NCBI GenBank assembly: GCA_016280445.1
Contig: JAEEGS010000034.1
Span: forward strand, 1 to 64,000
Source of the DNA: Bacteroidaceae bacterium
Lineage (GTDB): Bacteria > Bacteroidota > Bacteroidia > Bacteroidales > Bacteroidaceae
DNA length: 64,000 nt
Reading direction: 5' to 3'
In this document: piece after piece, positions 25,180-32,616 of the stretch
Numbering within the stretch: position 1 is the first letter of the stretch
How the letters are laid out: each line of letters begins with the position of its first letter
The notes under the pieces: generated by a model
What the model saw: the letters and a program-made list of their open reading frames with translations, nothing else
Databases searched by the model: none
Told to the model about the DNA's origin: nothing
Made by a program: the position numbers and the translations under genes

Positions 25180-25749
25180 TTACTTGCGAGTCACGTATGA
25201 GCCATCGCGGGTGTCCACCTCAATCATGTCGCCTTCGTTGATGAAGAGAGGCACACGGATTTCCACGCCGGTTTCCAATGTGGCTGGTTTTGTGGCGTTT
25301 GTGGCAGTGTTGCCAGCGAAGCCTGGCTCGGTGTAAGTAACCTGAAGAACCACTTTTACAGGTGCTTCGGCCGTGAGGATGGTGCCAGTTGATTCGTCGA
25401 TAGATGCCATCACCATAGTTTCGCCCTCCTTGAGGAAGTCGCCGCCAGTGATTACTTCTTTAGCGATGTTTACCTGCTCGTAAGTGTCTGTGTTCATGAA
25501 TACGAGTTCCTCGCCCTCTTTGTAGAGGTACTGGAATTGCTGGTGAGATACCTGCACGTCGTCAAGTTTAGCGGATACAATCCATGTGCGCTCAAGCACG
25601 CGGCCATCCTCCACGTTGCGGAGTTTTGTGCGCATCACTGTATTTCCCTTGCCTGGCTTCACGTGCAAGAAGTCGATTACTACATAAATCTTGCCATCGT
25701 CAAGGCGGAGGCATACGTTTTTCTTAATGTCACCTGCTAAAATAGCCAT
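25180..25749 (-). CDS. efp: Translation elongation factor P
   Basis: A 189-aa EF-P with the three usual beta domains. Residues 28-37 read LHVKPGKGNT, placing Lys34 at the tip of the loop that reaches the peptidyl-transferase centre, the position modified in E. coli. The C-terminal INEGDMIEVDTRDGSYVTRK matches the family's domain III motif. It relieves ribosome stalling at proline runs. No EpmA/EpmB modification gene is in the window. The gene has its own promoter (25874-25903) divergent from rpmH, and a leader of about 118 nt. Confidence 0.97.
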   Translation of the reverse strand: MAILAGDIKKNVCLRLDDGKIYVVIDFLHVKPGKGNTVMRTKLRNVEDGRVLERTWIVSAKLDDVQVSHQQFQYLYKEGEELVFMNTDTYEQVNIAKEVITGGDFLKEGETMVMASIDESTGTILTAEAPVKVVLQVTYTEPGFAGNTATNATKPATLETGVEIRVPLFINEGDMIEVDTRDGSYVTRK

Positions 25750-25873
25750 AAATCTTTTTTAGAATTTAAGAGTTTAAGAATGGAAAAATTGAAGTCTTTC
25801 GGCATCGGAAGAGAGGCATCAATTTTTCAACTTTTCAATTCTTTGATGTTATTTTAATTGTTGAAATCGGGTG

Positions 25874-25903
25874 CAAAATTACGGAAAATGATTAAAATGA
25901 CAA
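25874..25903 (-). promoter_or_regulatory. Promoter of efp
   Basis: On the minus strand: TTG (25903-25901), 19 nt, TAATTTTG (25881-25874), a full match. It is back to back with the rpmH promoter. Confidence 0.7.
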
Positions 25904-25932
25904 AAAAAGTTGGTGTTTTTTGGTTTTTTCTT

Positions 25933-25962
25933 TTGCCGATTTCTTGAAAATCACTACTTTTG
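25933..25962 (+). promoter_or_regulatory. Promoter of rpmH
   Basis: TTG (25933-25935), 19 nt, TACTTTTG (25955-25962) is a full match. The rpmH ATG lies 79 nt downstream of the -7 element. Confidence 0.75.
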
Positions 25963-26041
25963 CACTCGCTTTTCGCGACATGTTGCGGCATTGGATGCGG
26001 AAAATGCTTAGAATTTTTAATCAAAATAATACAATAGAAAG

Positions 26042-26197
26042 ATGAAAAGAACATTCCAACCTCACAACAGAAAGAGGATTAACAAGCACGGTTTCCGTCT
26101 GCGCATGCAGACTGCCAATGGCCGCCGCGTACTTTCTGCTCGCCGCAGAAAGGGCCGCAAGTCACTGACTGTATCAAGCGAACATCACGGCAAATAA
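26042..26197 (+). CDS. rpmH: 50S ribosomal protein L34
   Basis: A 51-aa protein beginning [19 protein letters not shown] and continuing [20 protein letters not shown], the invariant L34 pattern. It is a small, strongly basic component of the large ribosomal subunit. The usual rnpA partner does not follow; instead a terminator at 26221-26257 ends the transcript, so the gene is monocistronic here. The C-terminal extension [11 protein letters not shown] is a few residues longer than the E. coli protein. Confidence 0.97.
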   Translation: MKRTFQPHNRKRINKHGFRLRMQTANGRRVLSARRRKGRKSLTVSSEHHGK

Positions 26198-26220
26198 GAC
26201 GTTTTTGCCGTTACGGATAC

Positions 26221-26257
26221 AAAAAAGCAGAAGTTTTTGAGAACTTCTGCTTTTTTT
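26221..26257. terminator. Terminator of rpmH
   Basis: GCAGAAGTT (26227-26235) pairs with AACTTCTGC (26242-26250), followed by seven T on the plus strand and preceded by six A. Confidence 0.9.
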
Positions 26258-26280
26258 GTGCCTTAATTGTCGATTATCAG

Positions 26281-26310
26281 TTGTCATTTGTCAATTATTT
26301 TGTACCTTTG
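26281..26310 (+). promoter_or_regulatory. Promoter of the PASTA-rluD-ddl operon
   Basis: TTG (26281-26283), 19 nt, TACCTTTG (26303-26310) is a full match 31 nt ahead of the ATG at 26342. Confidence 0.75.
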
Positions 26311-26341
26311 CACACATAATTTATAATACACGCGCGAAAGA

Positions 26342-27016
26342 ATGGCTTTGAAGAATTTTTTTACAGGAAAAACTGGTGTGAAGTTTTGGGTGAACATCGT
26401 ACTGATGATACTGCTTGTGGTGGCTGTGCCTTTAGGTACACTCTACATGCTTGACTCGTTCACCCATCACGGTGAGAAAATAGAAGTGCCCAAAGTGGTG
26501 GGAAAAACGCTTTATGATGCGGAAAGCATGCTGAAAGAGCGCGATCTCATGGCATTGGTCATCGATTCCATCTATGACAAGCGTTCACCGAGAGGTGCTG
26601 TGCTGGAGCAGTCGCCCAAGCCTGGCTATGAAGTGAAGGGCGGCCGAGTGGTTTATCTGACCATCAATTACATGGGTGAGCCGATGGCGGAACTGCCTGA
26701 TGTGGTGAGCCACGGGTCCTTGCGTGAAGCAATAGCCTTGCTGCAGTCGTTGGGATTCAAGTTGACACCTCAACAGACGGTGATGGGTCGTCCAAAAGAT
26801 TTGGTCATTGGCGTGAAGCAAGGTGGCCGCGATGTGCGTGCCGGCTCAACTATACCCCGCGAACGCCCGCTGACACTTGTGGTCGGTGGCGGGGAAATTG
26901 AACTCGACTCTTTGGATGTGGATGATATAGGTGAAGGCCTGGAATATGGAGGTGGATACGGAGGCGGCGTGGAAAGTGAAGACGAGGGTGGCGAAGACTT
27001 TGACATTGATTTGTAG
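26342..27016 (+). CDS. Membrane-anchored PASTA-domain protein
   Basis: A 224-aa protein with a short cytoplasmic start, one membrane segment (residues about 13-34, VNIVLMILLVVAVPLGTLYM) and two PASTA modules (about 44-112 and 113-185: VPKVVGKTLYDAESMLKERD, LPDVVSHGSLREAIALLQSL). The end is acidic and glycine-rich. PASTA modules bind peptidoglycan fragments or act as spacers; here there is no kinase or transpeptidase domain. The gene leads an operon with rluD (3-nt gap) and ddl, the D-Ala-D-Ala ligase, so a cell-wall role is reasonable inference. Confidence 0.88.
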   Translation: MALKNFFTGKTGVKFWVNIVLMILLVVAVPLGTLYMLDSFTHHGEKIEVPKVVGKTLYDAESMLKERDLMALVIDSIYDKRSPRGAVLEQSPKPGYEVKGGRVVYLTINYMGEPMAELPDVVSHGSLREAIALLQSLGFKLTPQQTVMGRPKDLVIGVKQGGRDVRAGSTIPRERPLTLVVGGGEIELDSLDVDDIGEGLEYGGGYGGGVESEDEGGEDFDIDL

Positions 27017-27019
27017 GGG

Positions 27020-28087
27020 ATGAGTGTTGATGACTTGAATCTGGTCGCGGAGGATGAGGAACTGGAGGACGATGAGACCTCGCAACTTTATGAGCATTAC
27101 CGCGTTGTAGCCGACAAGGGACAGAAGTTGCTCAGAGTGGACAAGTTCTTGCTCACTCAGTTGGCTGGTACGAGCAGAAACCGTGTGCAGAAGGCTGCTG
27201 ATGCGGGATTCATCATGGCCAACGGCCGTCCCGTGAAGCGCTCGTATAAGGTGAAGCCTGAGGATGTGATTCAGGTGATGCTTGACCGTCCACACTACGA
27301 GAACAAAATTTCGCCTGAAGACATTCCTCTCAATGTTGTCTACGAAGATGAAGATCTCATGGTCATCAACAAGCCTGCAGGCATGGTGGTGCATCCTGGC
27401 TTCGGCAATTGGAACGGTACGATGTTGAATGCTATCGCATGGCATCTGAAAGACATGCCGCAGTATGATATCAACGACCCCGAAATAGGTCTTGTGCATC
27501 GCATAGACAAGGATACTAGTGGGTTGCTCGTGGTGGCTAAGACAGCATCTGCCAAGACAAGTTTGGGCTTGCAGTTCTTCAATAAAACCACGAAACGTGA
27601 ATACAACGCGTTGGTGTGGGGCAACTTCACAGAGGACGAAGGTAGGATAGAGGGCAATATTGGACGCGATCCTAAGGACCGCATGCGCATGGCGGTGTTC
27701 CCCCCTGATTCAGAAGTGGGCAAGCATGCCGTTACGCATTTCTACGTCTTGGAACGTTTTGGCTACACCACGCTGGTGAAGTGTGTGCTGGAAACGGGTC
27801 GAACACACCAGATTCGTGCTCACATGCGCCACATCGGGCATCCGTTGTTCTGCGACGAACGTTACGGAGGTGACCAAGTGCTGAAAGGGTCGAACACGGC
27901 CAAATACAGGCAATTCATTGACAACTGCTTCAAACTCTGTCCGCGTCAAGCGCTGCATGCCAAGACATTGGGCTTTGTGCATCCGCGTACAGGCAAGGAG
28001 ATGATGTTTAACTCACCCCTGCCCGATGATATGGTGGCATTGCTGGACAAGTGGAAAGGGCTTGTTGGAGGAACGGGTAGCCTGTAG
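27020..28087 (+). CDS. rluD: 23S rRNA pseudouridine synthase, RluD family
   Basis: A 355-aa RluA/RluD-type enzyme. An S4 RNA-binding domain (about residues 38-92) precedes the catalytic domain with HRIDKDTSGLLV; the catalytic aspartate is Asp163 in RID. A further family motif is ETGRTHQIRAHM near residue 260. It should isomerise uridines of helix 69 in 23S rRNA, though RluA-group specificity can differ. An acidic N-terminal extension of about 30 residues precedes the S4 domain. The start is 3 nt after the PASTA gene stop, implying coupling. Confidence 0.9.
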   Translation: MSVDDLNLVAEDEELEDDETSQLYEHYRVVADKGQKLLRVDKFLLTQLAGTSRNRVQKAADAGFIMANGRPVKRSYKVKPEDVIQVMLDRPHYENKISPEDIPLNVVYEDEDLMVINKPAGMVVHPGFGNWNGTMLNAIAWHLKDMPQYDINDPEIGLVHRIDKDTSGLLVVAKTASAKTSLGLQFFNKTTKREYNALVWGNFTEDEGRIEGNIGRDPKDRMRMAVFPPDSEVGKHAVTHFYVLERFGYTTLVKCVLETGRTHQIRAHMRHIGHPLFCDERYGGDQVLKGSNTAKYRQFIDNCFKLCPRQALHAKTLGFVHPRTGKEMMFNSPLPDDMVALLDKWKGLVGGTGSL

Positions 28088-28129
28088 GCCCTGTATGTAA
28101 AGAGATAATATTCAAAGTATAAGATAAAG

Positions 28130-29131
28130 ATGAAAAAGGTAATTGCAATCGTGGCTGGGGGCGACAGTTCCGAGCATGATGTGTCGCTGAGAAGTGCGGC
28201 TGGAATTGATTCTTGGATTGATAAAGAGAAGTATGACGTGTATATTGTGGAGGTGAGCCATGCTGGCTGGGAGGCACATCTGCCGAACGGCAAACGCTCA
28301 CCTGTCTATCGCCATAACTTCTCGTTTCAGGATGAGTGGGGCAAGGATATACGTCCTGACTACGCATATATTACAATCCACGGCACACCTGGTGAAGATG
28401 GCATCTTGCAAGGTTATTTTGACCTGTTAGACATTCCATACTCGACAAGCGGTGTTCTGGTGGAGTCGTTGACTTTCAATAAGTTCGCTTTGAATCAGTA
28501 TTTGAAGGGATTTGGTGTGAAGGTGGCTGAAGATGTGTTGGTGCGTCAGGGACAGGAGGTCGATGTACAACAAATCGTTGATAAGGTGGGGTTGCCCTGT
28601 TTCATCAAGCCTAATGGGGGTGGCTCAAGTTTTGGCGTGACTCACTGCAAAACTTTGGAAGGTGTACTTCCTGCAATTGAAAAGGCAATGGAGGAATGTC
28701 CAGAGGTGTTGATTGAAAATGAGTTGAAGGGGGTGGAAATCAGCAATGGTGTCTATCGTACAAAGGCTGGTGGTATGCATGTACTGCCCATTACTGAGGT
28801 GGTGCCAAAGACAGATTTCTTTGACTATGATGCCAAGTACAATGGTTTGGTGGATGAAATCACGCCTGCGCGCCTGTCGGACGATACCACCAAACGTGTA
28901 CAGGCACTGACGGCTGCCATCTACGACATCTTAGGTGCTTCAGGCATTATCCGTGTCGACTATATCATCACGAAAAACGAGAAGGGTGATGATGTGATTA
29001 ATATGCTGGAGATCAATACGACACCAGGTATGACCTTGACAAGTTTCATTCCTCAACAAGTGCGTGCCGATGGCAACGACATGAAAGACGTGTTGAATGA
29101 AATTATTGCAGACAAACTGGGTGATGCATAA
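28130..29131 (+). CDS. ddl: D-alanine-D-alanine ligase
   Basis: A 333-aa ATP-grasp enzyme that joins two D-alanines for peptidoglycan precursors. Visible motifs are IVAGGDSSEHDVSLRSA at the N-terminus, HGTPGEDGILQGYFDLL, PCFIKPNGGGSSFGVT and the metal-binding LEINTTPGMT near the end. Length is normal. It ends at TAATG, where the A of TAA begins the ATG of the next gene, so translation is coupled to the acyltransferase. Confidence 0.96.
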   Translation: MKKVIAIVAGGDSSEHDVSLRSAAGIDSWIDKEKYDVYIVEVSHAGWEAHLPNGKRSPVYRHNFSFQDEWGKDIRPDYAYITIHGTPGEDGILQGYFDLLDIPYSTSGVLVESLTFNKFALNQYLKGFGVKVAEDVLVRQGQEVDVQQIVDKVGLPCFIKPNGGGSSFGVTHCKTLEGVLPAIEKAMEECPEVLIENELKGVEISNGVYRTKAGGMHVLPITEVVPKTDFFDYDAKYNGLVDEITPARLSDDTTKRVQALTAAIYDILGASGIIRVDYIITKNEKGDDVINMLEINTTPGMTLTSFIPQQVRADGNDMKDVLNEIIADKLGDA

Positions 29132-30279
29132 TGATAAATGGTGAGATTATGGAACTATCAGATTTTGATGATATTCGCCCTTGTTCGGAAGGTGAGATGA
29201 AGGCCGCCTTCAATAGCCTATTGGCTGACAGGCAGTTTGACAAGATATTGCATGGGCTGATTCCGCTTCCGAAAGGTTTGCGCAACGGACTCTTGAAGAT
29301 GCTCTTTATCGGCATCAAGACACCACTTGATTTCCAGAAACGCTTCATGAAGCCGTTGGTCTATCATGTGTTCCGTAAGGCTACTACGGGACATTCGTAT
29401 GTGTTTCCTAAGTCATTGGACAGGATGGGCAATTACACCTTCATGTCCAATCACCGTGACATAGTGCTGGATTCTGCTTTTCTCGACACGATGTTGCTCA
29501 AAGATGGTTTCTCCACGACGGTTGAGATAGCCATAGGTGATAATCTGCTCATTTATCCGTGGATCAAGACATTGGTGAGGATGAACAAGTCGTTTACGGT
29601 CAATCGTGGCTTGACTCCCAAAGAGATGCTCAAGTCGTCTATCCACATGAGCCAGTATATGCACTTTGCCATCAACGAGAAAGGGGAGAACATCTGGATT
29701 GCCCAACGCGAAGGACGTGCCAAAGACTCTGACGACCGTACCCAAGAGTCTGTGCTGAAAATGCTGAACATGGGTGGCCCGACTGCAGGTAGGACGGTGG
29801 CTGACATCATTGAGAATTTGCGCAACATGAATATCGTTCCGCTGGCCATCTCCTATGAATATGATCCGTGTGACTACCTGAAAGCCAAGGAGTTTCAATG
29901 CAAACGTGACATTCCTGGTTGGAAAAAAGCTAAGCAAGATGACCTTGACAACATGAAGACAGGCATTTGGGGACAAAAAGGGCATGTGCACTATCAGGCG
30001 GCAGAATGTATCAACACATGGCTTGACACGCTTGACCCAACGACCATTGAGAAGGCTGACATTTTCCGTCTGGTGGCAGAGCACATCGACCAAGAGATAC
30101 ACAAGAACTATCGCATCTACGACATCAATCGTGATGCGTTGGCTGGACGCACCAACGAGTACATCGAGTCCCGCATCAAGATGGTGGATGTGGAGAACCC
30201 CGATGTTCCGTTCTTGCGAGAAAAGATAACGGCTATGTATGCTAATCCACTTCGTAATTATGAAGCGGCCGTTCAATAG
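29131..30279 (+). CDS. PlsC-like acyltransferase
   Basis: A 382-aa protein of the 1-acylglycerol-3-phosphate acyltransferase superfamily. The histidine motif appears as SNHRDIVLDSAF, with five residues between His and the second Asp rather than the classical four. The glycerophosphate-binding region is IWIAQREGRAKDSDDRTQ. It probably acylates a lipid at the inner membrane, but the unusual motif spacing and the long C-terminal part make the substrate uncertain. The start overlaps the ddl stop by one base; an alternative ATG at 29149 (MELSDFDDI) would remove six residues. The lipoprotein gene overlaps its end by 20 bp. Confidence 0.8.
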   Translation: MINGEIMELSDFDDIRPCSEGEMKAAFNSLLADRQFDKILHGLIPLPKGLRNGLLKMLFIGIKTPLDFQKRFMKPLVYHVFRKATTGHSYVFPKSLDRMGNYTFMSNHRDIVLDSAFLDTMLLKDGFSTTVEIAIGDNLLIYPWIKTLVRMNKSFTVNRGLTPKEMLKSSIHMSQYMHFAINEKGENIWIAQREGRAKDSDDRTQESVLKMLNMGGPTAGRTVADIIENLRNMNIVPLAISYEYDPCDYLKAKEFQCKRDIPGWKKAKQDDLDNMKTGIWGQKGHVHYQAAECINTWLDTLDPTTIEKADIFRLVAEHIDQEIHKNYRIYDINRDALAGRTNEYIESRIKMVDVENPDVPFLREKITAMYANPLRNYEAAVQ

Positions 30280-30907
30280 GCTCTGGAGTTGGCTCTGTGT
30301 AGCATGTTTGTCATTCTGTTTGGCGGCATGTGGTGAAGATGATGAGGAAGATTTCCCTTCCTACATCACCGACTTCATGTTGGTGAGTACGGATGCCAAA
30401 GGGTATATTACTACGGTGACATTGGACAACGGAAGTACATACCACGTTGAAGCACAGAAAAAGATGACGGATTATCCCGATACAACTCTGAGGTGTAGGG
30501 CGAACTATGTTCTTGAGGAAGGACGTCTCACACTTTATGGAGTGGGTAAGGTTTTTGCACCGAAACCAGTTCCTGCATCTACATTTGTATTGGTGCAGAA
30601 CGGGGTGCCCTATTATGGTGAGGAATACATACCTCGCGACCTCATGAAGGTGGTGAGCATGTGGAAGAGTGGTGGATACATCAACATGCATTTAGGCTTG
30701 ATGACAACTGGCAACGGTGTCCATCAGTACGCTTTTTGCGAGGATAGTCCTGGGCATTATTCATTGGTGCATCTGAGACCATACGCTGATGCCGAGTCCT
30801 ACACGGAACAGATATACATGTCAATGCCGATACCCGAAGGGGTGGAAGAACTGACCTTCTCCGTCTATACATATGACGGAATATACACAAGAAGTTTTGA
30901 CAATTGA
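30260..30907 (+). CDS. NigD-like lipoprotein
   Basis: A 215-aa lipoprotein. The N-terminus MKRPFNRLWSWLCVACLSFC continues LAACGEDDEED, with a lipobox at LAACG and an acidic stretch behind the cysteine as in many surface lipoproteins of this phylum. The body (YITDFMLVSTDAKGYITTV, YVLEEGRLTLYGVGKVF) has the NigD-like OB-fold followed by a beta-sandwich. ATG 30260 is chosen over one 21 nt upstream because it gives a clean signal peptide; the gene overlaps the acyltransferase by 20 bp. The molecular role is unknown. Confidence 0.8.
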   Translation: MKRPFNRLWSWLCVACLSFCLAACGEDDEEDFPSYITDFMLVSTDAKGYITTVTLDNGSTYHVEAQKKMTDYPDTTLRCRANYVLEEGRLTLYGVGKVFAPKPVPASTFVLVQNGVPYYGEEYIPRDLMKVVSMWKSGGYINMHLGLMTTGNGVHQYAFCEDSPGHYSLVHLRPYADAESYTEQIYMSMPIPEGVEELTFSVYTYDGIYTRSFDN

Positions 30908-30951
30908 CAGTTATACATAAAGAAACATAAACCAATTAAGCATCATAAAAA

Positions 30952-31224
30952 ATGACAAGAGCAATTATTACAGTGGTGGGTAAAGATACTGTAGGCATCA
31001 TCGCAAAGGTGTGCACCTATCTTGCCGACAACCAGATTAACATTCTTGATATCTCGCAGACCATTGTACAGGAGTTTTTCAACATGATGATGATTGTTGA
31101 CTTAACCAAGTCGGTGAAGGCTTTTGATGTGTTGAGTGACGAACTCGCAGAGATTGGCAATAACACGGGGGTTCAAGTGAAATGCCAGTTAGAAGATATA
31201 TTTGATAAAATGCACAGAATCTGA
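30952..31224 (+). CDS. ACT-domain protein (UPF0237 type)
   Basis: A 90-aa single-ACT protein: RAIITVVGKDTVGIIAKVC, NINILDISQTIVQEFFNMM and the C-terminal VQVKCQLEDIFDKMHRI are typical. ACT domains bind small ligands, often amino acids. It sits 15 nt ahead of the UPF0210 gene, a pairing common in bacteria, and is likely its regulatory partner. No enzyme activity is expected. Confidence 0.9.
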   Translation: MTRAIITVVGKDTVGIIAKVCTYLADNQINILDISQTIVQEFFNMMMIVDLTKSVKAFDVLSDELAEIGNNTGVQVKCQLEDIFDKMHRI

Positions 31225-31239
31225 GAAAGAAACGATAAG

Positions 31240-32604
31240 ATGATAAATCTACAGGAAGTCATAGAGACTAATAAGATGATTGAGCAGGAGAATCTTGATG
31301 TCCGTACCATTACGATGGGCATCAGTCTGCTCGACTGTGCCGACAACGACCTCAAGGTCACGTGTGATAAGATATACAAAAAAATCACCACGTTGGCATG
31401 CGACTTGGTGAAAACAGGTGAAGACATCTCGAAAGAGTTCGGTATTCCCATTGTCAACAAGCGTATCAGCGTTACTCCCATCTCATTGGTCGGTAGTGCC
31501 TGTTGTCGTACACCTGGCGACTATGTGCAGATAGCCAAGACATTGGACAAGGCGGCCAAAGAAGTGGGCGTGAATTTTCTCGGTGGTTATTCGGCTATTG
31601 TGTCGAAAGGCATGACAAAAAGCGATGAACTGCTTATCCGTAGCATTCCTATGGCATTGGCTTGCACCACCTTTATCTGTTCCAGCATCAATGTCGGTTC
31701 CACCAAGACAGGCATCAACATGGATGCCGTGCGTCTGATGGGTGACATCATCAAGCAGACAGCAGAGGAAACCAAGGAGGTGGACTCATTGGGATGCGCC
31801 AAACTTGTGGTGCTTTGCAATGCGCCCGACGACAACCCTTTCATGGCTGGTGCTTTTCATGGTGTGAGCGAAGCCGATGCCATCATCAATGTCGGAGTCA
31901 GTGGCCCTGGCGTGGTGAAGTACGCTTTGGAACAGATTCCTGATGCCAACTTCGAACTCCTGTGTGAGACCATCAAACGTACTGCTTTCAAGATTACCCG
32001 TGTGGGTCAGTTGGTGGCTCAGGAGGCAAGCCGTCGTTTGGGCATACCTTTTGGTATCATCGACCTCAGTTTGGCTCCTACACCCGCTGTTGGAGACTCT
32101 GTGGCCGACATATTGAAATGTATTGGTGTGGAACATCCTGGTGCGCCAGGCACTACTGCTGCACTTGCCCTCCTGAACGACCAGGTGAAGAAGGGTGGCG
32201 TCATGGCCTCTTCCTATGTGGGAGGACTCTCTGGAGCCTTCATTCCTGTGTCCGAAGACCAAGGCATGATAGACGCAGTGGAGGCTGGAGCCCTCACCCT
32301 CGAGAAACTCGAATCCATGACCTGTGTCTGCTCCGTAGGACTTGATATGATAGCCATACCTGGCGATACACCTGCCACCACCATCGCAGGAATTATAGCC
32401 GACGAAAGTGCCATTGGCATGGTCAATCAGAAGACCACCGCTGTGCGCATCATCCCTGTAGTTGGAAAGACCGTAGGTGACACCGTGGAATTTGGTGGAC
32501 TTTTGGGTTATGCACCCATCATGCCTGTCAACACCTTCTCTAGTCAGCGATTTGTAGACCGTGGAGGACGTATTCCCGCACCTATTCATAGTTTTAAGAA
32601 CTGA
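31240..32604 (+). CDS. UPF0210/DUF711 (PFL-like) family protein
   Basis: A 454-aa cytoplasmic protein with the family features: [19 protein letters not shown] at the N-terminus, [30 protein letters not shown], and a glycine-rich end [16 protein letters not shown]. The fold is related to pyruvate formate-lyase barrels, but the glycyl-radical motif is absent, so radical chemistry is not expected. The function is not established. It is co-directional with the ACT gene and followed after only 12 nt by a secreted beta-galactosidase gene, an unusual arrangement. Confidence 0.88.
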   Translation: MINLQEVIETNKMIEQENLDVRTITMGISLLDCADNDLKVTCDKIYKKITTLACDLVKTGEDISKEFGIPIVNKRISVTPISLVGSACCRTPGDYVQIAKTLDKAAKEVGVNFLGGYSAIVSKGMTKSDELLIRSIPMALACTTFICSSINVGSTKTGINMDAVRLMGDIIKQTAEETKEVDSLGCAKLVVLCNAPDDNPFMAGAFHGVSEADAIINVGVSGPGVVKYALEQIPDANFELLCETIKRTAFKITRVGQLVAQEASRRLGIPFGIIDLSLAPTPAVGDSVADILKCIGVEHPGAPGTTAALALLNDQVKKGGVMASSYVGGLSGAFIPVSEDQGMIDAVEAGALTLEKLESMTCVCSVGLDMIAIPGDTPATTIAGIIADESAIGMVNQKTTAVRIIPVVGKTVGDTVEFGGLLGYAPIMPVNTFSSQRFVDRGGRIPAPIHSFKN

Positions 32605-32616
32605 AAAAATACTTGT

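Noticed and set aside
31240..32604. Second pyruvate formate-lyase
   Set aside because: Although the family is sometimes labelled PFL, the glycyl-radical RVxGY motif and the Cys-Cys pair are missing; it is UPF0210.
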